64,000 bases of DNA, taken from contig NZ_PGFC01000001.1 of NCBI RefSeq assembly GCF_002797875.1, positions 186,001-250,000 of the forward strand, in the 5' to 3' direction. Below the pieces are notes generated by a model. It saw only the letters and a program-made list of their open reading frames with translations. It was not told the DNA's origin and ran no database searches. Source of the DNA: Pseudoscardovia suis. GTDB lineage: Bacteria > Actinomycetota > Actinomycetes > Actinomycetales > Bifidobacteriaceae. How positions within the stretch are numbered: the first letter of the stretch is position 1; every line of letters begins with the position of its first letter. Below, one piece after another: positions 18,462 to 27,827 of the stretch. A program made the translations under genes and the position numbers.

Positions 18462-19631
18462 ATGCCTTCTTTCATGCCCAGTCACATCGGTCCCACCGAC
18501 CATCAATCCCATTTCAATCGCCATGCTCGTATCCGTCTGAGCGGCATGGTTCATCGCGCCGCACGTGGACTCGCCGCGGCGCTTGCTGTCACCGCACTTG
18601 CCTTGACATCAGGGTGCTCGGGGTCAGGCAACACCGCCGCATCATCGAGCTCATCGGGCTTGCGCAAGGTCACGTTCATGCTGTCGTGGGCGCCCGACAC
18701 CAACCACATCGGCGTGTACGTCGCCAAGGACCGCGGATATTTCGCCCAGGCCGGCCTCGACGTCGACATCATCGCCGTTTCCCAGGCGGGCGCCGAGCAG
18801 GCTGTGCAGAACGGCCAGGCGGATTTCGCGCTGTCGAACCTCACGAACGTCGCCGATTACAGCGTCAAGGGAGCCAACCTCACCGAAGTGCTCCAAGTGC
18901 AGCAGAAGCCGAGCGCCATCTGGTGCGCGCTCGCATCCAACACCTCCATCACCCGCCCCAAGGACCTCGACGGCAAGACCTTCGCCACCTTCGGTTCCAA
19001 TGAGGATGATGCCGTCATCAAGGCCATGATTCGCAATGACGGTGGCCAAGGCACGTTCGACAAAGTGACCGTGGGCACGTCCACATTCCAGACGCTGGGC
19101 AGTGGCCAGGCTGATTTCGGCGGGTTCTACGCAACGTGGGAAGGCGTGCAGGCCGAGATGAACGGCCCCCAGCTCACCTGCTTCAAGGAACCTGACTACG
19201 GCATCCCCGGCAATGCGGATTCGATCGGCGTGATCACATCGAATTCCACGATCTCGTCCGACCCCGACCTTGTGAAGGCATTCGTGCAGGCCACGCAGCG
19301 CGGATACGAATACGCCTATGCCAATCCCGACGACGCGGCGAGCATCCTTGTTGCAGGCGCTGCGGACGCCAACCTTGACGAAGCATTCGTCAAGAAAAGC
19401 ATGAACACCATCGTCGAAGGGCAGTATTGGGGCGACCATGACGCCATTGTCGCCGGCACCGCCCGCGTCGGCGACATCGATTACGACGGCGTGCAGAAGT
19501 ACCTCGACTTCCTTTCACAGGCGGGCACCTACACCGACGCGAACGGCGATCCCGTGAGCGCCGACCCGCAGGTCAAGCAACTCGCGACCGACGATTACCT
19601 CGCCGATCCGCAGCCGGCAAGCCAGCTATGA
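18462..19631 (+). CDS. ABC transporter substrate-binding lipoprotein, NMT1/THI5 (ThiY-like) family
   Basis: A 389-residue lipoprotein. The N-terminus is long (about 30 residues before the hydrophobic core) and ends in LTSGC (Cys 52). The mature protein begins with VTFMLSWAPDTNHIGVYVAK followed by DRGYF, the signature of ThiY/NMT1-type binders of thiamine pyrimidine precursors and related compounds. AGAGGA is 8 nt before the ATG at 18462, supporting the long signal peptide. The stop codon overlaps the nucleoside hydrolase ATG by 4 nt. Binding of a pyrimidine or nucleoside-like ligand is inferred from family and coupling. Confidence 0.8.
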   Translation: MPSFMPSHIGPTDHQSHFNRHARIRLSGMVHRAARGLAAALAVTALALTSGCSGSGNTAASSSSSGLRKVTFMLSWAPDTNHIGVYVAKDRGYFAQAGLDVDIIAVSQAGAEQAVQNGQADFALSNLTNVADYSVKGANLTEVLQVQQKPSAIWCALASNTSITRPKDLDGKTFATFGSNEDDAVIKAMIRNDGGQGTFDKVTVGTSTFQTLGSGQADFGGFYATWEGVQAEMNGPQLTCFKEPDYGIPGNADSIGVITSNSTISSDPDLVKAFVQATQRGYEYAYANPDDAASILVAGAADANLDEAFVKKSMNTIVEGQYWGDHDAIVAGTARVGDIDYDGVQKYLDFLSQAGTYTDANGDPVSADPQVKQLATDDYLADPQPASQL

Positions 19632-20833
19632 GGAACCGGACGACGGACGGCGGCGTGATGCCGGCCGGGCCCATCCTGATGGACACTGACACAGGCGTGG
19701 ACGACGCGCTGGCATTGGCGTTGCTGCTCGGCGCCGCCCCGGGCCGGTTGATTGGCGTGGTGGCGACCTATGGCAACGTGGCGCAATCCCAGGCTGAGCG
19801 CAACACCCGTGATGTGCTGCGGCTGCTGGGTGCGGATGCGGTTCCCGTGTATGCGGGCAGCCGCGCCCCCTCGTGGGCCGATTGCTTCGTGCCCGACGCC
19901 GCCTGCGCCCATTTCCATGGATTTAATGGATTGGGCGGCTTGGACGTCGATGATTACCTGCCGGCTGGCGCCCCGGTTGCCGCACAGCGTGCCGCTCACC
20001 TGAGCGCCGCCATGAAGCACGCCGCTCAGGCGTTGCCTGACCCGGCGCTGGTGCATTCAGCCGACGCCACGGCACGCGCCACCCGCACCACGGTCATATC
20101 GTACGGCGGGTATCTGCCGGCACAGGACGCCCCCACGATTCCCGCCACCGCCGAGCCAGCAGGGGACGGCGGCGGCGTGGACGCCATCATCGCCGCCGCT
20201 CGCAGGTGGGGCGGCGACCTCACCCTCGTCACCACCGGGCCGCTCACCGACGCCGCCGAGGCAATCCGCCGCGCCCCCGAGATTGCGCGGAACCTGCGCA
20301 TCGTCGCCATGGGCGGCGCCTTCCTCCAACAAGGCAATTGCTATGACCTCACGTCCGAGACCAACATCATCCAGGACCCTGAGGCGGCTGACTTCGTGGT
20401 ACGCTCCGGCGCTGACGTGACGCTCGTCGGGCTCGATGCAACGCATCGGTGCCTGTGCACGCCGGCGATGCGCGACGCCGTGCGCAGCGCCGGCACTGCG
20501 CAAACAGACTTCCTTGCCGACATCATGTCGGTGATGATTGAGGCGAACGCGAGTGTCGACCCCCAGTTCGCCCTCGGTGCGCCGTTGCATGACCCGTTGG
20601 CGGCGGCGGTCGCGCTCGACCCCACGCTGGTGCGCACGATCGACCTGCCGATGAAAGTGCAGCTGGCCACCGGGGACGGTCATGGTGTGCGCGGGCGCAC
20701 GGTGGGCGATCCGATGGGATTGGCGCGGCTGGTCGCCGAAGACGACGTTGCGCGGGTGCATGTGGCGGTTGATGCAGATTCGGGACGATTCGCCGAAAAT
20801 TTCCTCGCGGCGTTGATAAACGTCCCGCGTTGA
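19628..20833 (+). CDS. Inosine-uridine-type nucleoside hydrolase
   Basis: A 401-residue member of the inosine/uridine-preferring nucleoside hydrolase family, which cleaves N-glycosidic bonds of ribonucleosides. The calcium-binding signature DTDTGVDDALALAL is near the N-terminus; GVVATYGNV, LVTTGPLTDAAEA, IVAMGGAF and HDPLAAAVAL follow in family order. It is about 80 residues longer than usual because of an insertion around residues 125-185. Translationally coupled to the binding protein (4-nt overlap), which suggests that the imported ligand is its substrate or releases one. Cytoplasmic. Confidence 0.85.
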   Translation: MRNRTTDGGVMPAGPILMDTDTGVDDALALALLLGAAPGRLIGVVATYGNVAQSQAERNTRDVLRLLGADAVPVYAGSRAPSWADCFVPDAACAHFHGFNGLGGLDVDDYLPAGAPVAAQRAAHLSAAMKHAAQALPDPALVHSADATARATRTTVISYGGYLPAQDAPTIPATAEPAGDGGGVDAIIAAARRWGGDLTLVTTGPLTDAAEAIRRAPEIARNLRIVAMGGAFLQQGNCYDLTSETNIIQDPEAADFVVRSGADVTLVGLDATHRCLCTPAMRDAVRSAGTAQTDFLADIMSVMIEANASVDPQFALGAPLHDPLAAAVALDPTLVRTIDLPMKVQLATGDGHGVRGRTVGDPMGLARLVAEDDVARVHVAVDADSGRFAENFLAALINVPR

Positions 20834-20980
20834 TAACCGTCCATCAATATTGTGCATAGCCACGCCGCCGTTGCCGGCGGCGCGGCGCCTTAGTGTGGAG
20901 CCATGCGACGGCACAAGCCGGAGCAGGACAATCGCGCAGCGCGTCGCATGCTGCGCTTTACACCACCGAGGAGGTGCATC

Positions 20981-22237
20981 ATGTCATATTTCGCCACGCA
21001 GCTCGTCCACGGGATTCCCGTCAACGACAACAACACGGGTGCCGTGAACCCGCCCATCTACAATTCATCGACATTTGCCTTCGAATCGGTGGAGTCCATG
21101 CCCCACTGGGATTATGCACGATCGGGAAACCCCACCCGCGAATTCCTCGAACGGCAGGTGGCGCAGCTCGAGCATGGCGTGCGCGGTTTCGCGTTCGCAT
21201 CGGGGCTTGCCGCCATCCATGCGGCGCTGTCGATTTTCAAGCCCGGCGAGCGCATCGTCGTGGGTGACAATATATACGGTGGCACCTATTCCCAAGTCAA
21301 TGAGTTCTTCCGCAGATGGGGGCTGCAGTTCACCGTCGTGAATACGCAAGATCTCGATGCGGTGCGTGAGGCGCTCGCGCAGCCCGACGCGAAGGCCTTG
21401 TATTTCGAAACCCTCACGAACCCATTGCTCAAGGTCAATGACGTCGAGGCGTTGTCCCGGCTGGCGCATGAAGCCGGCGCCATTTCGATTGTCGACAACA
21501 CGTTCGTTTCGCCGTATCTGCAGAACCCCCTCGACTTGGGGGCGGACATCGTGCTGCATTCGGCAACCAAATATCTCGCCGGTCATTCCGACGTGATCGC
21601 CGGCGTGGCGGTGACAGGACGCGAGGACCTCGCCAACAGGCTGTATTACGCGCAGAACCGTCTGGGCGGCGTGCTGCCACCGCAGGAATCCGATGCGGTG
21701 CGCCGCGGCATCCAGACGCTGGCATTGCGCATCGACCGCCAGCAGGACAACGCGCAGAAGATCGCCGAGCATCTGCAGTCGCATCCCGGCGTGACCGCCG
21801 TGCACTACCCAGGCCTTGCGTCCGATCCCGGTCATGAGCTGGCTTCCCGTGAATTGCACGGATTCGGTGGCGTGCTCTCGTTCGAAGTCGATGAATCCCT
21901 CATCGATCCGGTGGTCGTGCTCAATGCGTTCCGCCTCTTCCGCCTCGCCGTGTCGCTGGGAGCCGTTGAATCCCTCGCCGAACTGCCCAGCCGCATGACG
22001 CATTTTGAACTTCCCCGCGCCGAACGACTCAAGGTGGGCATCACCGACGGTTTGATCCGCCTGTCCATCGGCATTGAGGACGTGCGGGACCTCATCGCGG
22101 ATCTCGATCGTGCGCTTGCCGCTGGTGCTGCCGGCAGGGGAGAGGACGTGGCAGGCGAGCTCGAAGGGCTTCCTGCCAAGCTGGGCGTGCCCATCGTGGG
22201 CGATGCCGAGCCGGTGCGCGTGCCTGTCGCAGGCTGA
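20981..22237 (+). CDS. Trans-sulfuration PLP enzyme (cystathionine gamma-synthase/lyase family)
   Basis: A 418-residue cytoplasmic PLP enzyme. YARSGNPTREFLERQVAQLE, the glycine-containing FASGLAAIHA, the Asp of SIVDNTF and the PLP lysine in HSATKYLAGHSD are all present. The family includes cystathionine gamma-synthase, gamma- and beta-lyases and methionine gamma-lyase; reading alone cannot separate them, though synthase (metB) is the usual bifidobacterial call. A Gly/Glu-rich tail of about 35 residues extends past the normal end. AGGAGGTG directly precedes the ATG at 20981; the longer open frame from 20903 lacks a binding site. Confidence 0.83.
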   Translation: MSYFATQLVHGIPVNDNNTGAVNPPIYNSSTFAFESVESMPHWDYARSGNPTREFLERQVAQLEHGVRGFAFASGLAAIHAALSIFKPGERIVVGDNIYGGTYSQVNEFFRRWGLQFTVVNTQDLDAVREALAQPDAKALYFETLTNPLLKVNDVEALSRLAHEAGAISIVDNTFVSPYLQNPLDLGADIVLHSATKYLAGHSDVIAGVAVTGREDLANRLYYAQNRLGGVLPPQESDAVRRGIQTLALRIDRQQDNAQKIAEHLQSHPGVTAVHYPGLASDPGHELASRELHGFGGVLSFEVDESLIDPVVVLNAFRLFRLAVSLGAVESLAELPSRMTHFELPRAERLKVGITDGLIRLSIGIEDVRDLIADLDRALAAGAAGRGEDVAGELEGLPAKLGVPIVGDAEPVRVPVAG

Positions 22238-22382
22238 GCGGATGGCCTTCTCTCCGTGGGGAGCGTTGCCGTTTCACCGTGGGTGAGAAACCGTGCCAAA
22301 GTCGAGCCTTCAGAGTTATCTCGAAACGAATGAATGAGTCGATCGAGGCATCATCGGTCCACAGGAGCGAAGGCGGAGTGGC

Positions 22383-22982
22383 ATGGCATCTGATTTCTGG
22401 TTGGTGGCTGGACTGGGCAATCCCGGCAAGAAGTACGAAGGAACGCGGCACAACATGGGCTTCATGTGCGCCGACGTGCTCGCGCAACGCTGGGATGTGA
22501 GCTTCTCGGACCACAAGGGACTGGCGATGCTGGGCAAGGGCGTGATGAACTTGGGCGGCACTTCGCGCAAGTTCTTCCTCGCCAAGCCGCTCACCTACAT
22601 GAACGATTCCGGCAACGCGGTCGCATCCATCTGCGCGTATTACAACATCCCTTCCGAGCATGTCATCGTGATCCATGACGACATGGACCTCGAATTCGGC
22701 CGCATCAAGGTCAAGACCGGCGGTTCCGCGGGCGGGCATAACGGCATCAAGTCCATAGACCGGTCGCTGGGCACCAACAAGTATTACCGCGTGCGCCTGG
22801 GCGTGGGGCATGCAGCCCGCGGCGCGAACGCCCACCAGAACACGATCGACTGGGTGCTTGGCGGTTTCGCGCCATCCCAGCGCAAGCAGCTTGAGGAATT
22901 CCTCGCCGATGGCGCGGATGCCGCGGAAACCATCGCCATCGACGGGCTGACCGCCGCGCAGGAGCATTTCAATGGCCGCTGA
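22383..22982 (+). CDS. pth: Peptidyl-tRNA hydrolase
   Basis: A 199-residue enzyme that releases peptides from peptidyl-tRNA. VAGLGNPGKKYEGTRHNMGF (catalytic His included), KPLTYMNDSG, VIHDDMDLEFG and GGSAGGHNGIKS are the conserved blocks. GGAGTGGC precedes the ATG. Overlaps mfd by 11 nt, the common actinobacterial pth-mfd arrangement. Confidence 0.95.
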   Translation: MASDFWLVAGLGNPGKKYEGTRHNMGFMCADVLAQRWDVSFSDHKGLAMLGKGVMNLGGTSRKFFLAKPLTYMNDSGNAVASICAYYNIPSEHVIVIHDDMDLEFGRIKVKTGGSAGGHNGIKSIDRSLGTNKYYRVRLGVGHAARGANAHQNTIDWVLGGFAPSQRKQLEEFLADGADAAETIAIDGLTAAQEHFNGR

Positions 22983-25900
22983 TGCTCCCCACACTTCTGG
23001 CCGCTCTCGCGCTTCTGGCACCTCTGGCGCCTCCCGTGTTTCTGGCGCTGCCTCCCGAGGTGGCGCACGGCGGACGGATTCCAAGCGCACGCCGATTCGT
23101 CTCGATGGTTCGCTCGCCCCGCTGCTGCCGTTGCTTGACGGCGACGCTGCCTATTCATCCCTTGTCAGTGGAGCTGCCCATTCGTTGAATCAAGGCGTCA
23201 GCGACGGCGACAGCATCGTCGTCGACGTTCCCGAAGGTCTGCGCCCTGCAATTGCCGCGGCACGGGCGACGGCAGGCCAGGTCGTGCTCGTCGTGCCGTC
23301 CGGACGCGACGCCGAGGACGCCGCCGGAGCCATCCGCTCGTGGTGTGACGGCAATCCGCGCGACGTGGCGGTGCTTGATGCATGGGAGACGCTGCCGCAT
23401 GAGAGGTTGTCGCCTCGCGCCGACACCGTGGCGCAGCGCATGGCGGTGTTCTACCGTCTGGCGCATCCCCAGGCAGGTGACACGCTGTTCACGCCCATTC
23501 GCATCCTCGTGATGCCCGTGCGATCGCTCATCCAGCCGATCGTCGCCGGCATCGAGGACGTGGAGCCGCTCGTATTCCGTCAAGGTGACGAACTCGGCTT
23601 CGACGCTGCCGAAAAAAGACTTGTCGAAAACGCCTACACCCGCACCGACCTGGTGATGGACCGCGGTGAATTCGCGGTGCGTGGCGGCATCATCGACGTG
23701 TTCCCGCCCACGGCACCTCACCCTGTGCGCATCGAATTCTTCGGCGACGACATCGATTCCATTCGCGAATTCCATGCATCCGACCAGCGCACGTTCGGTG
23801 GCGACGTGCCCGTCATCTGGGCCACGCCCTGCCGTGAACTGCCGCTTACCGACGCCGTGCGCACGCGCGCACGCTCCTTGGTGGGCAAGATCGACAACGC
23901 TGACGATATGCTCGAATCCATCGCGAACGCCGTGCCCGTGGAAGGCATGGAGTCGCTCATTCCCGCGCTCGTTGACGATCTGCGCCCCGTCAGCCGCCTG
24001 TTCAGCGACGATTGCACCGTCATGCTCTCCGACCCCGAACGGTTGCGCCGCGCCGCCGACGACCTCGCCCGCACCTCCGGCGAATTCCTCGCCGCCAGCT
24101 GGCATGTGGCTGCCGAGGGAACCGGTGCCGGCGCCCCCATCACCTTCGATGCCGCGAGCTTCCTTGACTACGATGATGCGGTCGCCGGCATCACGACGGC
24201 CGATGGCTCCGCTGCGGATACTTCCGCCGAAGGTTCTTCTGCTTCTTCGGATGCGCGGACAGTGACAGGCCGATCCGCTCGCCGCCAGGTGTGGGAACTG
24301 TCGGATTTCGGGACATCCGCACCTGCTGCAGCTCTTGACACACCGGGCCACGTGACTCTCGACGCCACGCCTGCCCAGCAGTTCCGCGGGGAGGAGCAGC
24401 GTGTCGTCGACGGCGTACGCGCCCTCGTCGATCGCCGCATGAAGGTCGTCGTCACCGCCGCTGCTCAAGGCACGCTGTCACGCCTCAAGCGGGCGCTCAC
24501 CGAAGCGATCGTGACCGGAGTGGACTACGTGCCGTCGCGTGCCGTCGACGGATTCATCGACGAAGCCGCCGGACTGGCGGTGCTCACCGAACGTGACATC
24601 ACCGGGCGCAACTCGGCCGCTGGAGTGCAGCGCACCCCGTCGCGCCGTCGCAAGGCAATCGACCTCATGGAACTCAAGGACGGCGATTACGTCGTGCATG
24701 AGCAGCATGGCATCGGTCGTTTCAAAGGCCTCATGAAGCGTGCGATCGGAAGCGGAGCTGCAAAATCCGAGCGCGAATACCTCGTGATCGAATACGCCCC
24801 GTCGCGTCGCGGCGCCCCGGCCGACAAACTGTACATTCCCACGGACCAGCTCGACCAGATCAGCAAGTACATCGGTTCGGACGAGCCCAAGCTCAACAAA
24901 CTCGGAGGCTCCGATTGGGCGGCGACGAAAGCGCGCGCCCGCAAGCATGTCAAGGAGATCGCCGACGACTTGGTGAAGCTGTATTCGGCGCGCCAATCCA
25001 CGCCCGGATTCGCCTTCAGCCCCGACACGCCGTGGCAACGCGAGCTCGAGGACGCGTTCCCTTACCAGGAGACACCCGACCAGCTGCGCACCATCGACGA
25101 AGTGAAAGCCGACATGGAAAAGCCCGTGCCGATGGATCGCCTGATCTGCGGCGACGTGGGCTTCGGCAAAACCGAAATCGCCGTGCGCGCCGCGTTCAAG
25201 GCCGTGCAGGACGGCAAGCAGGTCGCCGTGCTCGTGCCCACCACGTTGCTCGTGCAGCAGCATTACGAGACGTTCACCCAGCGGTATGAGGGATTCCCGG
25301 TGGAAGTGGCGCAGATGAGCCGATTCCAGACCGCCAAGGAGATCAAACAGACCGCGGAAGGCCTTGCCAAAGGCACGGTGGACATCGTCATCGGCACGCA
25401 CAAGCTGCTCAACCCCGCCATCAAGTTCAAAGACCTGGGGCTCGTCATCATCGACGAGGAGCAGCGCTTCGGCGTCGAACACAAGGAGACCCTCAAGGCG
25501 TTGCGCACGAACGTCGACGTGCTGTCGCTGTCCGCCACGCCTATCCCGCGCACGCTGGAAATGGCGGTGACCGGCATCCGGGAAATGTCCACGCTCGCCA
25601 CGCCGCCCGAGGACCGCCTGCCCGTGCTCACCTATGTGGGCCGGTATGAGGATGCGCAGGTGGCGGCGGCCATCAAGCGCGAGCTGCTGCGCGGCGGACA
25701 GGTGTTTTACGTGCACAACCGCGTGCAGGACATTTCGAAGGTCGCCGCCCACATCGCCGAGCTCGTGCCCGACGCGCACATCGGCATCGCGCACGGCAAG
25801 ATGGGCGAGAAGCAGCTCGATTCCGTGATCCGCGACTTCTGGCATCGCGACATCGACGTGCTCGTGTGCACGACAATCATCGAAACCGGGCTTGATATCT

Positions 25901-26721
25901 CGAACGCCAACACGCTCATCGTCGATCGCGCCGACCGCTTCGGGCTGTCCCAGCTGCACCAGTTGCGCGGGCGCGTGGGGCGTGGACGCGAGCGCGCCTA
26001 CGCGTACTTCCTGTATGACCCGGAACGACCCATGACGCAGACGGCGCATGACCGCCTTGCCACCATCGCGCAGAATACATCGCTGGGTTCGGGCTATGAC
26101 GTGGCGATGAAGGACTTGGAGATCCGCGGCACCGGCAATCTGCTGGGCGGCGAGCAGTCCGGCCACATTGAGGGCGTGGGCTTCGACCTGTATGTGCGCA
26201 TGGTGTCCGAAGCGGTCGAGAACTACAAGGAGCCGCAGAAGCAGGAAGAGCCGAACGTCACCATCGACCTGCCTGTGGAGGCGTCGATCCCGGTGGATTA
26301 CATCTCCTCCGACAAGTTGCGCCTGGACGCATACCGTGAGATCGCCGAGGCACGCACCGAGGATGACTTCCGCGAAATCCGCGAGGAACTGCGGGACCGC
26401 TACGGCGCGCTGCCCGAATCGCTCGACGGTCTGTTTGCCGTGGCGCAGCTGCGCAATCGTGCGCGCTCGCTTGGCATCACCGACATCATCGCGCAGGGGC
26501 GTTCCGTGCGCGTTGTCGGCTTCGATCCGCGCGACTCGGTGCTTATGCGCATGATCCGCATATATCACGGCACGCAATACCGCCCGGTGACGCACACGCT
26601 CATCATCCCCGCGCCGTTCCAAGGCTCGCTTGGTTCCAAGCCCATGACCACGCCCGAAGTGCTGGCGTGGGCCGATCAGCTGCTCGACGACCTCACCTGG
26701 CGCCCCCAGCCCCGCGCGTAA
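22972..26721 (+). CDS. mfd: Transcription-repair coupling factor
   Basis: A 1249-residue DNA translocase that removes stalled RNA polymerase and recruits UvrA. The UvrB-like N-terminal part lies at about 60-450. The RNA polymerase interaction domain begins at ELKDGDYVVHEQHGIGRFKG (about 565). Helicase motifs follow: CGDVGFGKTEIAVRAA (Walker A), IDEEQRFGVEHKE (Walker B), LSATPIPRTLEMA, TIIETGLDISNANT and QLHQLRGRVGRGRERAYA. The C-terminal TRCF domain ends at about 1245. The first about 40 residues are Ser/Ala/Arg-rich and the stretch near 405-425 is Ser/Ala-rich. AGGAG inside pth precedes the ATG. Confidence 0.96.
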   Translation: MAADAPHTSGRSRASGTSGASRVSGAASRGGARRTDSKRTPIRLDGSLAPLLPLLDGDAAYSSLVSGAAHSLNQGVSDGDSIVVDVPEGLRPAIAAARATAGQVVLVVPSGRDAEDAAGAIRSWCDGNPRDVAVLDAWETLPHERLSPRADTVAQRMAVFYRLAHPQAGDTLFTPIRILVMPVRSLIQPIVAGIEDVEPLVFRQGDELGFDAAEKRLVENAYTRTDLVMDRGEFAVRGGIIDVFPPTAPHPVRIEFFGDDIDSIREFHASDQRTFGGDVPVIWATPCRELPLTDAVRTRARSLVGKIDNADDMLESIANAVPVEGMESLIPALVDDLRPVSRLFSDDCTVMLSDPERLRRAADDLARTSGEFLAASWHVAAEGTGAGAPITFDAASFLDYDDAVAGITTADGSAADTSAEGSSASSDARTVTGRSARRQVWELSDFGTSAPAAALDTPGHVTLDATPAQQFRGEEQRVVDGVRALVDRRMKVVVTAAAQGTLSRLKRALTEAIVTGVDYVPSRAVDGFIDEAAGLAVLTERDITGRNSAAGVQRTPSRRRKAIDLMELKDGDYVVHEQHGIGRFKGLMKRAIGSGAAKSEREYLVIEYAPSRRGAPADKLYIPTDQLDQISKYIGSDEPKLNKLGGSDWAATKARARKHVKEIADDLVKLYSARQSTPGFAFSPDTPWQRELEDAFPYQETPDQLRTIDEVKADMEKPVPMDRLICGDVGFGKTEIAVRAAFKAVQDGKQVAVLVPTTLLVQQHYETFTQRYEGFPVEVAQMSRFQTAKEIKQTAEGLAKGTVDIVIGTHKLLNPAIKFKDLGLVIIDEEQRFGVEHKETLKALRTNVDVLSLSATPIPRTLEMAVTGIREMSTLATPPEDRLPVLTYVGRYEDAQVAAAIKRELLRGGQVFYVHNRVQDISKVAAHIAELVPDAHIGIAHGKMGEKQLDSVIRDFWHRDIDVLVCTTIIETGLDISNANTLIVDRADRFGLSQLHQLRGRVGRGRERAYAYFLYDPERPMTQTAHDRLATIAQNTSLGSGYDVAMKDLEIRGTGNLLGGEQSGHIEGVGFDLYVRMVSEAVENYKEPQKQEEPNVTIDLPVEASIPVDYISSDKLRLDAYREIAEARTEDDFREIREELRDRYGALPESLDGLFAVAQLRNRARSLGITDIIAQGRSVRVVGFDPRDSVLMRMIRIYHGTQYRPVTHTLIIPAPFQGSLGSKPMTTPEVLAWADQLLDDLTWRPQPRA

Positions 26722-26754
26722 GCAGGGGAACGTTAGGGCGGGTGGCCACCGCCA

Positions 26755-27718
26755 CCTCCGTCTTCGACGAGTGGTTGATGGGTCGCCGAACATGGAGGTT
26801 AAGGGTCTGTTTTCTGGGGCTGTAATCTCCGTTTTCGGCGAATGGTCTGTGGGTCGCCGAACACGGAGTTTAGGAACCCGTTTTCGGGGTCTGTAACCTC
26901 CATCATCGGCGAATCCTGAATGTGTCGCCGAAGTCGGAGGTTGGGGCAGGTCCTGGTGACCTCCAAACTTCCGTTTTCGGCGAGTGGTTGATTGTTCGCC
27001 GATGACGGAGGTTGGGGTCTCGTTCTAGATGTCTGTAACTTCCGTGTTCGGCGAGTCCATGGGTCGCCGAAGACGGAGGTTGGGGCAGGTCCTGGTGACC
27101 TCCAAACTTCCGTGTTCGGCGAGCGAGTTCATGGGTCGTCGAAGGCGGAGGTTGGGGCAGGTCCTGGTGACCTCCAAACTTCCGTCTTCGGCGAGTGGTT
27201 GATGGGTCGCCGAACCTGGAGGTTAAGGGTCTGTTTTCTGGGGCTGTAACCTCCGTGTTCGGCGAGCGAGTCCGTGGGTCGCCGATGGCGGAGGTTAGTG
27301 ATCCGTTTTAGGGGGTGTAACTTCCGTGTTCGGCGAATCCTGAAGGTGTCGCCGATGGTGGAGGTTAGGACCCGTTTTGGGGACCTGTAACTTCCGTGTT
27401 CGGCGAATGGTCTGTGGGTCGCCGAACACGGAGTTTAGGAACCCGTTTTCGGGGTCTGTAACCTCCATCATCGGCGAATCCTGAATGTGTCGCCGAAGGC
27501 GGAGGTTGGGGCAGGTCCTGGTGACCTCCAAACTTCCGTCTTCGGCGAGTGGTTGATGGGTCGCCGAACCTGGAGGTTAAGGGTCTGTTTTCTGGGGCTG
27601 TAACCTCCGTGTTCGGCGAGCGAGTCCGTGGGTCGCCGATGGCGGAGGTTAGTGATCCGTTTTAGGGGGTGTAACTTCCGTGTTCGGCGAATCCTGAATG
27701 TGTCGCCGATGACGGAGG
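26755..27718. repeat. 14-copy, 71-bp tandem array of palindromic units
   Basis: Fills most of the 1.1 kb between mfd and the hydrolase gene. Units start at 26755, 26826, 26897, 26968, 27039, 27107, 27179, 27250, 27321, 27391, 27462, 27533, 27604 and 27675: a 71-bp period, drifting by at most 3 bp. Each has an imperfect palindrome of 41-45 bp, consensus CYTCCGTNTTCGGCGA, a 9-13-bp variable loop, then TCGCCGAANACGGAGG. The 26-28-bp linkers end TGTAA or CCAAA and come in about six recurring types. Because neighbouring arms also match, linkers are flanked by GGAGGTT/AACCTCC and alternative hairpins are possible. 71 is not a multiple of 3 and no coding is supported. Function unknown. Confidence 0.95.
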
Positions 27719-27827
27719 TTGGGCGGATTCTGGTGGTGGTCGCAGCGTTCCACGATCAAAGAACTTGCTGGGCGGTGTCGGTGTGTTGCGCGAAGCTGAA
27801 AGCAGCATCAAGAAAAGGACACCGCAT

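Noticed and set aside
26992-27249. Small protein encoded within the 71-bp array
   Set aside because: The repeat period is not a multiple of three, the frame has no binding site, and similar open frames appear in both directions because of the repeats.
26755-27718. CRISPR array
   Set aside because: Period and repeat/linker alternation look similar at first, but the repeated parts are palindromes with variable centres, linkers recur several times in order, and there are no cas genes.
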